DNA from: Hysterangium stoloniferum
Taxonomy: Eukaryota > Basidiomycota > Agaricomycetes > Hysterangiales > Hysterangiaceae
Assembly: GCA_015178975.1 (NCBI GenBank)
Contig: WHVD01000048.1
Coordinates: 434,001-498,000, forward strand
DNA length: 64,000 bases
Direction: 5' to 3'
Position 1 is the stretch's first letter, and each line of letters starts with the position of its first letter. Shown here one piece after another: positions 22,457-35,019 of this stretch. Below the pieces are notes generated by a model, which was not told where the DNA came from, searched no databases, and saw nothing but the letters and a program-made list of their open reading frames with translations. The translations under genes were made by a program, and so were the position numbers.

Positions 22457-22610
22457 TTGACCTCTTTGTCTCGTTGGAAGCAAACGGATAGCGTTAAACC
22501 ATACTGCTTATATATGCCTTGAATGGGGCGGCAAATTGCCGGTGTAGCACCTTGTGTATGCTCGCACAGCTTTATATTCTAAAATCCACAGAGATTATAT
22601 TCAACTTTCC

Positions 22611-22632
22611 TATTAGTTGCAAACACTCTCTA
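22611..22632. repeat. MITE-1 terminal fragment E
   Basis: TATTAGTTGCAAACACTCTC plus T A: right terminus only, with one substitution. Confidence 0.7.
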
Positions 22633-23464
22633 TTGTCTGAGGAGTCATTGCTCCGCGATGATCCTTCATCCCACGAGTGTCACTGGTTTCCCTTGGGATG
22701 AGGAAGCATACTTGAAGTAATAAGGTGATTGAGGGCGACGAATGTTTCTTGCAAGACAGATTTGCGATACAACGTAATCATAGCTCGCATAGTGTGTGAT
22801 TCATGCACCGACAAATCTGTCGGATTACACGGATGCATCTCTTATAGAAGGCTACCTTGTGATCGGGAGAAGTTTGCTTTCAATGTCTCAATCTCCGTTT
22901 GTTACGTGATATGCATAAATAGATTGGCAAGTTCTGCATTGTTGAAGCGGCGGCTGCTGTGATAGTTTCTGATGAGATATGGCAAGTTCATCTGAACCCA
23001 CAAGTCCAAGTCTACTAAACATTCTCTGTAAATTTCAGTTCTTGTATTAATGGTGGTTTGGAAAGCTAAGGAGCAGAACTTTAGTGTTCCTCGATCCTCT
23101 CTATTGCGCTCAAGATTGTCAATTCTATCATTTAATCGTAATCTGCCTCCTTTGAGGAGTTGCGCAGTTCATTTTCGGAGTCCTATTAGAACTTATGGTA
23201 TTGTGTTGCAAGCCGTTGAGTACACTCGCGGTCTTACTGCGATTTCGCTATACTAGACGTAGTTCGGCTATGTAGAACTTTACAGTAGCTTAGTCATCGG
23301 ATGTATTTTTACTAGGGACTTTGTCACCTCATGAAAACCCATCGTGTATCTCTACAACTCCTTCCAATGGCTTGGCTTCTCTTGCTCGTTCTCTTTATAA
23401 CATGCCTGATTACATGAGCTCAAGAGACAACGGGGCAACCCTCATAATAGCGCATATAGTAATA

Positions 23465-23621
23465 CAGTCGAACCCCTCTTAACCCATACTCTCATAACGC
23501 ATAACCCCTTATATCCCATAGCTCAACCCACCCACCAACTTGCTTTGCAGGGCTTGAGCGTACCTCTAGCCGATACCTTGGGCCGTCCACCGAAAGGTAT
23601 GAATTAAGAGGGGTTCGACTG
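23465..23621. mobile_element. Pogo/mariner-like MITE, copy 3 (subfamily)
   Basis: 157-bp element with ends CAGTCGAACCCCTCTTAA. TA lies at 23463-23464; the right TA has changed to TG. It is related to but distinct from 20646-20822. Confidence 0.8.
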
Positions 23622-23639
23622 TGTGTATGATGTGCCGCG

Positions 23640-24540
23640 TTATATAACAGAGTTTGACATAGGAGAGCCACCGTCGACACCAGCATCGAAGGGGAAAAAT
23701 ATCAAAAAGCCCTGCATCCGTAAGATTATTTGAAGAGATTGTGCGTCATATATACTGGGCCATTCACACATTATTGGATTCGTAATTAACTCGAAGTCGG
23801 TTAAGGATCTAGTTTCGGATGGGGTTGTCCCACACAGCCTCAACACAGCCTTTTCATCCTTGCCTTTCCCGCGATAGAAAACATTCAGGTCGAAAGCGCA
23901 CGTTTTCTTTGGCACCCCTCACTCGTTAAAAGCATAGCCGGGCTGACTACATATAAATTTAGACGCTTAGTAGGCTACACGCCACGTGGCCTGGCTACCA
24001 AATTGCCAATCTATCCTTTGGAAGCTATCCTCAGCAGAATAGAACTTCGATCGTTTAATCATAAAGATATAGTCGATGGTTCGGCCCTATTGAGCGTCAA
24101 TTGGATTCGTCTTGTATTACCTGTGGAAATTTTCCTGGGACCTTTTAGCTATAATAAGTAGGCGGCACTCAGGGGATCGGACAGCTATTGATTCCCTTAA
24201 ATGCGAGGCGTCATACTCAAGGTTTTGTGTTCTAAAAGTGTAGAGTGGTTCCTTATCCCATAAACCGAGGTGCGGAAAACTTTGTGCTCTTAAGTACGTA
24301 AAACCTGCTACTGACATGAGGCTTTCGTTCGGCGAAATGAGAGAAAAATCAAATATATCAGAAGTATAATTATCTGTTCTGTGGTTACGATATCTGAGGC
24401 TCTGCTGCGCGACCTGTTGAATAAAGAATCGAGCGATTGTGTCGAAGATGATGTAGGCTTCATGGGGCTCTCGTAAGGAAGAGCATGACAACTAGGTGTA
24501 CAGAGAAGAAGAGTAGGATCACGCCTACGCAGGAGCACTG
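23640..24540 (-). other. Unrecognised open frames
   Basis: Two adjacent minus-strand open stretches (about 124 codons at 24491-24117 and 91 codons at 23915-23640) could be exons of one gene. Neither begins with ATG, no splice pair is convincing, and I recognise no motif. Confidence 0.2.
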
Positions 24541-24843
24541 TTCATGAGGCATAGACTTTGGTTTGGCAATGGTTTTCATGAAAATTATATCCCAAGGTTT
24601 AATTTAAGCACAAAGACGCCATGACGTGATTGGTGTCAATCAACGAATAACGTCGTTGGCAAGCACCGGTTCCATCAATCAAGCTTAAAAGGATAAGCGC
24701 GCGGTTGTGCAATTGAATGGGAAGTTCAATGACATACAAGACAACCTTTCCTCATTTGTCCTTGCCAAAGTATAAGTACGCTGGGGGATCTACCAAACAC
24801 ACGAGGCTGCAAGAGACAGATAACTCCCCACAGATTTGCAGGT

Positions 24844-25856
24844 ATGACAATAGGACCGTCAAGAGTTGCGTACAATTCGGTAGTCCCACTAGTATCCCTA
24901 CTCAGCTCTGGTGTCCGTTCCATTCTACAATTTTTTCACTTAATCGAACCCGCTCCCATGGTATCTAACGAATTTCCTGGGAAAATGGATGTCTTCAGTT
25001 GGCATCTGCAGCTTCTTAGGTTGGTCGTGTCAGACGCCAAGCTTGGTACTGATCGAAACAGCCCCATAATAACGACAACAGCAGTTGAGCTACGTCGGAT
25101 GAAACAAGAGAGGGGATCGGAGCATGAATATTTTATTGCTAGGGTACATCATGTTGACAATGGCACTCACTATATCCGCATCGAGCGGTTTGGTGAAGAA
25201 TACGAGCCTAGAACCGCCAGTCAGCGTCGCACTCTCATGGTATCACCATCGATAGAGTCATTGATGGATCGTCCAGCTTTGGACGAGATATCAACGGTTA
25301 GTGGATGGCCAGGCGATAGGCTGCTTGAAAAAGTCAACGTTACTGGAGCGAATATCACCCTTCTCGACCTCGCTACAGTTGCAACAGTAGTGCACAAAAA
25401 TGATGACCAATACAAGATCCTAAAAAAGCAGTGTTATTGGTTTTCAGATATGATTATGAGGGTGTTAGAATCCACATACAAACTCACAACGTCTGACCGG
25501 TCCCCAGACTCTGACAAGACCTGGGCAGCGAACGAATATTCGAGGGGCGGAACGTACGGGGGGTTGCGTGTCCACCGACGTCCAAGAAAAGCAGATATCG
25601 ATTTGGTTGTCAAGAAATTCAAGGAAGGACGTCGTGATGCATATACCGAGGTGCGCTTCCTAGCCATGAGATCTGTTTTGAGACTAATATTCCGAAACAG
25701 ATTCAGACAGCGCGGAAAGAGCAAGAAAATATTAGAAGGGAGAGGGAGGATGCTGCCGAAAATAGGGGCAGGGAAGAGGCAAGGGCGAAGTATGCGGAAG
25801 AACGAGAAAAACTGGAGGCGCAGATAGAGCAATTAAGGGGGGCTAACAATAGGTAA
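24844..25856 (+). CDS. QCYW-family protein, copy 4 (intact, two exons)
   Basis: Exons 24844-25650 and 25701-25856 with a 50-nt GT-AG intron give 320 residues. The unspliced frame also stays open for about 50 codons but yields a tail unlike the family. Splicing gives a charged coiled coil (RKEQENIRREREDAAENRG, then EEREKLEAQIEQLRG) matching the tails of the other copies. Core motifs are EYFIARVHHVDNGTHYIRIE, LLEKVNVTGANITLLDL and QCYWFSDMIMRVLE; this is the best-preserved QCYW motif in the window. ATG 24844 is chosen by alignment with the relatives. A weak TATA-like TATAAGTA lies near 24770. Function unknown. Confidence 0.7.
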
Positions 25857-28800
25857 GAAACTTATCATCATGTGTCCTCTCTATAGCACATTGTCCTCAT
25901 ACACTACATCAGACGTGATCAATCACTGGTCATACCATGACTTGCCTTCTCAAGTGCCTGCCATAGCGGGCATATCTCGACCATGACGAACTGCACGCCA
26001 ACTATCATGCCATACTTTACCCCCGTTCCCACCCACCCAATTTATGAAACATTGTGTTCACATCCCAGAATTCTACATTTATAAAGCCACTAGAAATCGT
26101 TTTCGTGGTTGATTGATCTCATATTATGCATAGTACTATGCCACTTTCGTTTTTTCTTTCCCATAGGTCACAGGAGAGTGAACAGCTTACTGACGAGTAC
26201 CGTTTCGTTTCCATGGATTGCATCCAGGATCGAAAAATCAAAGTTGATCTTCCGCGGGTATATTTGAGCTAAAACCTGGGTGTATTCGTGGCATTCTGCC
26301 ACGAGACAGCTTGAGGTTATGCGCCCCCGTTAAGCCTGCCAAATTCCCAAGTAACCAACCCATCTCGAGCGAGGACCGTTATACCCGCTTCTGATTTTTC
26401 GATACATCCGTGCATGAAAGCTTATATTCCGTCCAAAATCAGACATCCTTAATTGTGTCGAAGCTCAGTTGAGATTCAGGAAAGAGATGTGGTTTGAGTG
26501 GGGTAATATTTCCATATGAATGGAGAAGAGAATGTAACAAAACCTCACAGAAACTCACAGAACTATAAATTACCAAATGGCCGGCGTATGATACCATCGC
26601 ACACTTTTTGTGTTGTATGTTCGCATGTATGCGGTTGACATGACTGTAGACACCTGAAAGATAAATGTGAAGTCCAATAACGGAGATGCAGGGGGACAAA
26701 CCGCAGCATGAAGTATGGGTTTGCTTTTGAAATAAAGTCTGTGAGGGCTGCACCCTATGGTCGACTGTAAAATACATGCGTTCTAGTTCTCAATATAGTT
26801 GACTATTTAAATATCCAACCGTTCATACCTGAATCGGTGAGTAGAGCAGTCCCAAACACATTGTCTTTATTAAACAACTCGGATTGGGGTTACCGGCCAT
26901 GCATTAATTGGTTGCTGTGGTGAAAGGTACATTGGAATAGCGAAACATAGCATTTTGCTGGCGTATAATGATTGTCTAAGTAGTTTGACCTAACTCTATC
27001 GGGTAATTTGAGGTGTTAAATTTTGAGACACTTGCCAGTGGAGAATGGAGGTTAAAAGTGTAACTTGAAAACTCGTGATACCAACTTACAATATATTTAT
27101 TCCACTTCATTTCTACTTTATTTATATTTTAACCCGTGACTTTAAACCTAACGGTGTACCTGCCTGAGTAGCTGGAACCACTTTTCGACGTACCCAACGG
27201 CAGATTACTTTCTCTGTTTTTCTTTGTTTCTTTGTTTTGTTTTTGCTTCGCTTCTGTCGTCCTGACTTGAATGGCGAGCAGTGAAGATTTCACAAATCCG
27301 GACCAGGAATCCACCACTTCCATACTACGTTGAATTTCGTTGGGTCTCACCTTTTTTGAAGACCATACTCGAACACTAGCCCACTTTGCATATTTATGGG
27401 CAAGCTAGAAATTTATTGGACTGGCAAAAATGACAGAGGCGCGCTCGGCAAGATTAGATGCAGGTTTATGCGAACTAAGATAACACCACTTGACTATGAT
27501 GACGTCCTCAATTGTTCCACAAGCATCCTTCTGCACAACAGAATATAATGTAAAACTTTACTTCTGTATAGGTTTATAGAACTCCACCTCACGGTATTAA
27601 GGGCAGTTAATATGAAAACAGATTCATGCATTTCCTGAGAGCTCTCCGATAGTATTCGTACAGTGCGACACTTAGTGCTAATTAATACCAATACCTATCG
27701 CGACTTGATCGACGGATTCCATCCTCCTGTAATAAAGCAATGAAGGGGTGAGCCACCTATCAAGATAGTCTATCTAGCAATGACAAGGCTATGTCTGATA
27801 TGCAGTGTGAGACTTCAGCAATTTGACAGGCTTATGTTGGATTCTTAAGCTTTGACCGTTTCCTGCTTTAACTTCTCATGAACTCTTCCTTACTCAAGTC
27901 CATACTCATGTCACGCGCACAGGAGTTTCACTAGAGCGTCAGTTTTACCTTACGGTATTGTCTAGATTCTTTCTTCCATTACGTGTATCAGGGACAACAC
28001 TCCCAAGTCCTAGCCCCTTTGTCCCTGCACCTTTCTTGACCTATTTATTTCTCTCCCACAGACCCGAGTCGGCTGAATGGAATAAGTCAAAGCGATAGCA
28101 TCAGTATCCATCCAATTAATAACATACAGTAACGCTCATATATTTTAATAATTCCTGATAGAGTTGAATATCACCAATCGGACGTGACTCTTGAGTTCTA
28201 TCGGACTTATAAAGCACGAAATTGCCATCAATCCAGAATTTTAATTAGCTTCGCTGCTTCATTAAGCATGCTACCAAGGGCATTCCGGCTTTGGCCGGTG
28301 AGTCACACCTTCCTGCTCTCCGGCTATTAGAGAGTATTTGCAACTAATATATATTAGCAAAACCCGGCTATTGTACATAACTGTATTTCCTCCCTGTCCT
28401 GGCAAGGATCAGTTGATGTACAACTGGCTCCTCCGCTGCATTGTCTTGGCTCATACCAAACGTTCAAAGCAAAAAAAAAAAACCTCCGAGTTTGTTCGGA
28501 TTCGGCTCAGGCTGTGATCAGAGTTAGCTTCAAGCGGTCTGGCGATTTAAGCCCTCATCTCACGGTCGTCAAATAGTTAGTTACCAGACATGGTAAACAA
28601 ACGCTTTCTGCCACAAAATTCAAATAGTGACAAAAACTGCATAGGTTCGCAGCACGATGTGATAGAGTTTAGGGTTAGGGTTCACAAGCACAGTTAGGAA
28701 GAATCACAAGGTGCTTTTCGAATGCCTCCTCTGGTCAACCTCTGGTAGAAAGAAATGGCTCCTCATATATGTAACAATCCGCAGAAAGGATTTTACGTTT

Positions 28801-29100
28801 AAATGTGCAAACTCCGGCCCATAAGCCTTGAGTTCCGCGCTAAATGAAGAAAAAGGATGCGATTCCTTTCCCTCGTTTTATAAATCGCCAATCCTGTCTG
28901 AGTAACTACTTCTTGCAAACTCAAGCAGTGAGCTAAGTTTATCAGCTCTTATCTGCACCACCTTCTATAACTTTATTAATGGCAGAGATTTAAAATGGAT
29001 AATCACTCGCTGTTTCTGATGACACGGCCATTCCTCAACAAAGAGCAGATTTACCCTTTGATAAAAAGCTTGCACCAGACACACGTTAATCAACCAAACA
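25857..29100. other. Gene desert of about 3.2 kb
   Basis: I see no supported gene. One 112-codon minus frame (26777-26439) starts with ATG but has no recognisable motif. A partial MITE-1 lies at 28329-28361, an A-run near 28480, and two telomere-type TTAGGG units near 28670. Confidence 0.5.
28329..28361. repeat. MITE-1 left half, fragment F
   Basis: AGAGAGTATTTGCAACTAAT followed by ATATATTAGCAAAA. The left terminus only, ending abruptly. Confidence 0.75.
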
Positions 29101-29108
29101 TTGCACAG

Positions 29109-29166
29109 GCAAGTTGATTTTATTATCGATCTCAGGGATACCTACACAACTGCAGTTCGTTTACAG
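29109..29166 (+). other. Leader intron of QCYW copy 5 with GC donor
   Basis: ATTGCACAG then GCAAGTTG to GTTTACAG, 58 nt, just upstream of the ATG. Same position and donor type as 15521-15580; the intact paralogue has GT. Confidence 0.45.
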
Positions 29167-29175
29167 TTTATGATA

Positions 29176-30114
29176 ATGAGGCCGTTAAACGTCGAACGAA
29201 GCTCACCGTTTTCACTGCCATCCTTTTCCAACTCCTTGATCACCCTCCTACAGCTTCTTCACATGGTTGAGCCCGCCCCCAGAATATCTAGATTGTCCCG
29301 CAAAAATGCGATGTCGATTCATGGCATGAGCAACTTTGCGGTGATGCCGCGTCACGAGAGCACCACCGTACTATAATTACGACGAAAGCGGTAGAATTAC
29401 GGCTTATAAAGGAGGATGCGTCGTCGGAGCATGACTATTTTATTGCTAAGATTCTCCATGCTGACAGCGGCACTCGCTATCTTCGCATCGAGCGGTTTGG
29501 CAAAGAATACAAGCCTGCCACCGCCGGTCAACGTTCTCCCGTTCAGGCCTCGCCATCGTCGGAGCCATTCAACCCGCGGCCAGCTGCCGACCTGATATCC
29601 ACGGTGGGCGGATGGCCGAGCCGTGGTAGGGTGCTCGAAATAGCCTATCTTAGACACGCCGATGTCACACTCCTCGACCTTGCGATAGTCGCCTGGGTAG
29701 TCCGCAACAATGATGACCAATATCGGCTCCTCGAAAAACAATGTTATTGGTCCTCAGATATGGTCATGAGGGTATTGGAGGACGCATATGGATTTAACGT
29801 GGATAGGACCGAAGAATACAACAGTGGCGGGACGTGGCTTGGCGTTCCCCTCTGTACCAACATGAGAAGAAGCTTGTTGCCATTGTCTGACAAATTTCGC
29901 GAGGAACGCGATAAAGTTTATGATCAGGTGCGTGTCATTGATACGGAGGTTCGTTTGGGAGCTTAGCTAGCGACAGATCCGCCTAACACGGGAGCAGCGC
30001 GAAGCTGAGCGCAGAGAACGTGAAGAGGCTGCTGAGGCAAAGGGTATGGAAAAGGGTAAGGAGGAAAGACAACAATTGCTGGCCAAGATAGCGGAATTAC
30101 AGAGAACTAAGTAA
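29176..30114 (+). pseudogene. QCYW-family gene, copy 5 (single frameshift)
   Basis: ATG 29176 gives RPLNVERSSPFSLPSFSNSL. A 1-nt loss near 29310, just before DSWHEQLCGDAAS, shifts the frame. From there the frame is open to 29927: DYFIAKILHADSGTRYLRIE, LLDLAIVAWVVRNND and QCYWSSDMVMRVLEDAYG. A 49-nt intron (29928-29976, GTGCGT to GACAG) leads to a 46-codon exon encoding a charged coiled coil (ERREREEAAEAKGMEKGKEE) that stops at 30112-30114. Exon 1 is 752 nt, not a multiple of three, consistent with one missing base. This copy could be a recent pseudogene, or the base could be an assembly error. Confidence 0.7.
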
Positions 30115-30429
30115 GGTAGACCTTCGTGATTTTTTGTAAGCCCCTATCTTCTCTCATTTTCGCATCCTTAGATATTGTTTCAAACATGATGACACTCTGC
30201 TCTCAGCCTTCTCCTGGTCCTTGTGTACCTGTCGAGCGTCCTGTTATTTCCCAACCATTACAAGTCTGTGTTACCCATGTCAAGCCATGACCTCGTTCTG
30301 CATTTACCCTTGTATTGAATTGTGTTCCCGTCCTCTTATCAACCGAGTAACTCTGCAGCGTGAAAATTCTGCTCAAGGGAATTAGGGAGTTAAAGGCAAT
30401 TGACCGAAAACTCTAACTTCAGGTACATC

Positions 30430-31045
30430 TCGAGGTGTGGTCCTATTCTTGAATCCCAGTCACTCATTAATAATTCGCTCTTCACTAGAATAGTGAAACC
30501 CGATCCAGCTCAAGGTGGGGGGATTATTACGATTGATTTAATGTTATATTCATGATCAGCTCAGTATGCCACTTCCTTCTCAACTCCGCTTTCCTATCCC
30601 AGCAGCATCTACTCTTACATAGGAACATCAGTACGCTTTCTTGTCCAAATAAAACCTTCTCACAAGAAGGCGGCAGCAACAAACTTTCACCAATTATAGT
30701 CGACGCGCCAATCCTCCATCGTGTTTCATGTGGCGGGTGAAAGCGCAGGTTTCGAAACAGGGTAAAAATGCGCCAAACACGGACTGATGACGTCCTGGAT
30801 GAGATATCACATTGATCCAGACAGACGTGCAGGATCACGATAATCGTGACGATCGTGATAGAGAGGGTTCTAACATCAGTGAAAGTCAAGAAGCAGTGTC
30901 AAATGGTGGATTCATGGTATTAACATGATCTCTCAAAACCATGAGCTTAAATCCTTGGATCCAAATAAGGATGTTTGAACGATTGTACTGGCTAACGATG
31001 TTATGAGTTGTACAAATTAGTCCTACCAAATGTGTTGCCCACCCG
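30430..31045 (+). repeat. QCYW 3'-flank repeat, copy 2
   Basis: Downstream of QCYW copy 5 at a spacing similar to that of 16960-17480 from copy 2, so gene and flank were duplicated together. Includes GGTTTCGAAACAGGGTA and CGATCGTGATAGAG. Ends near a TACAAATTAGTCCTA segment that is shared, inverted, with 35025 and 39655. Confidence 0.6.
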
Positions 31046-31687
31046 AATGCTGTTTTTATTTACTTCCTCAGGTTCCTGTTAGACGGTCTAAAAATCACAG
31101 TATCTCTGCTAGTCATTAGATCCACTATTGCTTTAACCCCTTAATGGCAAAATTAAAAATAAATACAGATAATCTTACTATGCCCTACCAATATACTAGA
31201 TACATGGCTAGCGGAATGGCCTTGACATAGAAACCAAATCCAACGAATTTTTCAAGGCTTTCTTCTTGGCTCCTAGTGTCATTGTACACTTCCAAACACT
31301 CCTAGGTCATATAATATGAAACTTATGTATACACTGTGATACCGGAAATTAATGGCAGTCTGAAACGAATGAGCGGGGATGCTGAGGATGGCAACCGCTT
31401 CATCAAGGCCCGGGTAGTGTTAGCAATCGATGATCTTTTCAAGAGTCACACCGAATGTGAGTGATGCAGGTGCTAGTGATAAAAGGAAAAAACCGATACC
31501 AGCAGGCAAGTCGGCCAAAAATCATCAAGGATATCCGCCATAGTAACTCCGAGGCTTTTACGGAAAATTGGAAAATTGGAAAAGAAACCTCATTTACAAC
31601 CCAGGAATCGAAAAAATGGACTTTCCTTTTTTTTGGCATTTAATGGTATATAAATAAGCTGCATTCATTCCCAGGTTATCATAAGGA

Positions 31688-32560
31688 ATGGCACCGACAG
31701 CGTCGTGGCTACTCAACTCTGTTCTCCTCCCCACACTACAAGTTTTGCATGTACTCCAGCCCAGACCCACTACGTGGAAACAGTCCTAAAAAAAATGGAC
31801 ATTTCAAGCTGGTTTCTGGTGCGCTGTGCGCATGCTGTGTCCGACGTTAGCCATGCTGAAGACGCATGCAGCTCCGCAACGGCTACAATGGCCTTCGGGC
31901 TTCTACGGATAAAGGAACTCGATAGAAAGCGGCACGAATATTTTATTGCTAAAATGCGTCATGTCGACGGCAGCATTCGGTATCTTCACATCAACCGTAG
32001 GGGAGGATTATGAGCCAAGCGACGCACGGCGGTTGGAGTCGTTCAGGGAGCATCCAGTTTCAGACGAGATGTCCTCCGAGGGTGGCCGAACGGTCAATGT
32101 TAGTAAAACGCAATGATGACCAATATGGAGGACTGTAGACAATCAATCTCATTGATTTTCAGACACGATTATGAGCGCCTTAGAACTGACTTCCGGGTGT
32201 ACGGCGTTGGATCGATCGTCGAACTCAGATCGAATCTGGGCGACTAATTAATACACCACCGGCGGGACTCCAATCGGAAGGCTTGCCTTCGCACCGACTG
32301 CCAAGGAGGGAACACATCGCCATTGTCGCCAGGAAGTTCCGCGAGGAGCTTGATAGAACTCTTGATCCTTGGCGTGCGATATTCTTTCTTTATGAAGCTG
32401 TTTTTTTTTACAGATCAACATGGCAAGGCAACAAGATGCCGACGCGCAAACCAGGCTCAATGAACTAGAAGAGGAAGCGCGTGCTGCCGAAAGGTCGCGT
32501 TGGCAAGAGGAAGGGGAAACATATAGGCAAAAGAGGGAAAGTAGCAAGCTGAGACACAGC
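31688..32560 (+). pseudogene. QCYW-family gene, copy 6 (broken)
   Basis: Close relative of copy 3 (18670), sharing its leader (TTTTTTTTGGCATT, then CATTCCCAGGTTATCA) and the start at ATG 31688. The frame runs to about 32008 (HEYFIAKMRHVDGSIRYL) and is then lost. The LEKINV-to-LDL segment is mostly deleted near 32095, TAG interrupts the next segment near 32137, and QSH remains only in part. The coiled-coil exon (32420-32530, TRLNELEEEARAAERSRW) is intact after an intron ending TTTTACAG. Confidence 0.7.
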
Positions 32561-32599
32561 AGTGATGGAGCTGTAATAGTTACTACAATGTATGGCAAG

Positions 32600-34149
32600 T
32601 TTGATCCTGATGATCGACGAGCAATTTCTTCCCCCTACTTGATATGGGGACAATGACGTGAGATCTGTCAGTTTTAGCAACGTTTCAAACGAGCTAAACA
32701 ACTTTGGTATCTCGAACTAGAGTTAAAAAATCCCCAGTTGATAATAGCTTTTCAAAGACTTGTTTGCAAGAGGAATGTTTCGAAAAGCACTTGAGAGTGG
32801 GCACCGGGATCCAACACGTATGCTGGATTCGTCCCACACGACGACATACTGTAACTTATACTCTTGAGTCGCTTTCCTTTGATACATGTCCTCTAAATGA
32901 TTACAAATTAGCGTGAGGGTTCAAGTCGTCAGTTAACCAATCCAGGAGAAACAACTTGCAGAGCAAATGTCCGCGTTAATGTCAAATTGTTGAAATAGTC
33001 GACGATCGCTGAAACCTAGGATATCGTGGCGTAAACACCTTTATTCATTACGTCTACTATCCTCAGGCTTCACACACCAATGCGCGAACCCACTGGGGCT
33101 CCTAGAAACCAATGTCAGAATGGATCATTTTTTGTGGCATATAAAAATTGAACCCACACCTCTCTAGCTCACAATGGACTCCAATAATCTTCCCTTTCAC
33201 TGATTCCGAGATTCGGAACCATTGCCGCGAGCACGTTTGCATTCATATCTTAGAATGGGATATACTGCTGTTAACTTTTGGGAATTCGGTAAACGAGCGG
33301 CAAGGACTCAAACCATACAGGGGTATTAGTAAGCGGGTTACTAGGCTATATAAGGATGAGTCATGTATAGTAGTACTCATCCGTTTACAACGACTTAACC
33401 GTCGACAAACGGAAAGTTATACGGTCTAACAACAGCGCCACCGAAAACTTAACAACTGCAACATATTTTTCTATGACAAATCCTTGACAATGTTATATAC
33501 GCGGCGGATCAGTACAGCAACGAACATCTGTCGGCTCTGCTTATGTGATTGTCTGTTACCGTCTGTACTAAACGAGTACACTTATTAGCGCCTCATCCCG
33601 CGTTCCTGGATGTCGGGTCTGGTAGTCTGTGGGGATGGTTCTGTAGTCTATGGCCCAACTCAATTCTGCCCGTAAGGCGTTTTCCCTATCGGCACGGGCA
33701 TAGGCCATATGTGGGGTTAACCCGGCGGTGCCGGTGCCTTCATGCGGGCCTCCGGTCGTAAAACTTACCGAAAGTACAAAATCTCCCATCAAATTCACTT
33801 GCAAGGAGCATCATAATAATAATACCATCACTGTGCGCTCTAGGCTCTCTTCTTTTGGTTAGTGCATAGATGATAGAAAGTTCTTATACTTGATAATTGA
33901 GAGCTCTGAATAACGTTGGCATCATCTAAAGTGGAACGCCGATAGGCGGCGTTGGCGCGATGGTTCTGCGTCAATAGGATGGATACCAGTGGACTCCAGT
34001 GGAAATGAACTGATGATATCGTGCCGCCTTACAGAAAACTTACAGAATCATCGCTCAATTCTCACATTCCCCAAGGGACCCAAGGTCTTGGTCCCCCGGG
34101 TTCAGTCCTTTGTGGGGCCGTGCCAAACAGTTTACAGAAGATTAAAATT
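32600..34149. other. No gene recognised
   Basis: Short frames only, none with a convincing start or motif. Confidence 0.45.
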
Positions 34150-34900
34150 GAGGTAGACTTAGTGCTGTTGGAAGTCATATCTAATACAGTTTCGATTGGA
34201 TCAATAATTACGGCAGGTACCGTTTTCATTTCTGTACTAGGATAACGCCACTAAATAAGACGCTGCGATCCAAAATAATAACTAAGTAGTTAATAACGTT
34301 CAATTCTGGACCGCATCTCAGACACTTAATTAACCCGCCATCAGCTTGCCAACACATTAATTGTAGCGACCGTCCAATTGTTGACCATCACGACGCTTGC
34401 CATGAGGCAGATTTGCGGTACGACTAGGTCGTAGCTTGGTGTAAAAGCACTTGCCGTCCGTCATGTGCCGATGAATATGGTTGGAATATATAAAGTTTCG
34501 TACAATTACAAGTTAGATTTATAGCTAACCATTGATTAACCGAAAAAACTGAATAGACATATATGAGCTCCGTTGCTGTGGCATGGTTATTCTTCCGCCC
34601 GCCCACATTCAATGTTAAACTGGTATCTGTGATGAAACATGGCAAGTTTAGCTGAATGATTCAAGTTCACTAAACTTTCTTTGTAAAATTCACTGCTTGC
34701 ATGATAGTGGTTTGGGAAGTTAAGGAACAGGTCTTCAGTCTTCCTCGGTCATTTCCAGTGCCCTGCAATCTAAGGTTTAATCCAGGAAATCTGTTTCCTT
34801 TGTGTAATTGCACAGTTCACCTGCGGAATCACCCCCGGTCTACGTGCCCACATTAGAGCATGCCTAATTACATGCAGTTTGAGAGTCAACCTTCATAACA
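34150..34900 (+). repeat. Dispersed repeat R-c, copy 2
   Basis: Shorter relative of 21950-23440. It lacks the part corresponding to the 22193-22456 frame. No conserved coding frame. Confidence 0.5.
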
Positions 34901-34903
34901 TAA

Positions 34904-34925
34904 TTATTAGTTGCAAATACTCTCG
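34904..34925. repeat. MITE-1 terminal fragment G
   Basis: TTATTAGTTGCAAATACTCTC, then GAAG where the last bases of the terminus are expected. Right end only. Confidence 0.7.
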
Positions 34926-35019
34926 AAGCATGTAGTAATCTGATGTATTGTATTATATACCAGAATTCGACACAACTCTGCTACAAGTATGATGACACCG
35001 ATGGCAAGTGGAAAAACAA

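Larger units (their letters stand above)
21950..23440 (+). repeat. Dispersed repeat R-c, copy 1
   Basis: Matches 34150-34900 in order: GAAGTCATATC...AATAATTAC, GACGCTGCG/ACGCTGCGTTCC, the TTGCAAGACAGATTTGCG-type segment, and ACATGCCTGATTACATG near the end. The part around 23205-23290 (TTGCAAGCCGTTGAGTACAC) recurs at about 43408-43480. Confidence 0.5.

Noticed and set aside
25651..25827. Unspliced C-terminus of QCYW copy 4
   Set aside because: The open frame continues through a GT-AG intron. The spliced version yields the coiled coil shared with paralogues.
26439..26777. 112-codon minus-strand frame with ATG
   Set aside because: No motif, no splice partners and no repeat in the window; could be chance in AT-rich DNA.
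28668..28683. Telomere-type repeats (TTTAGGGTTAGGGTTC)
   Set aside because: Only two units in unique sequence; too short to mark a former telomere.
33549..33804. Overlapping frames on both strands in a GC-richer patch
   Set aside because: Neither frame has family motifs or an ATG in good context; GC-rich DNA has fewer chance stops.
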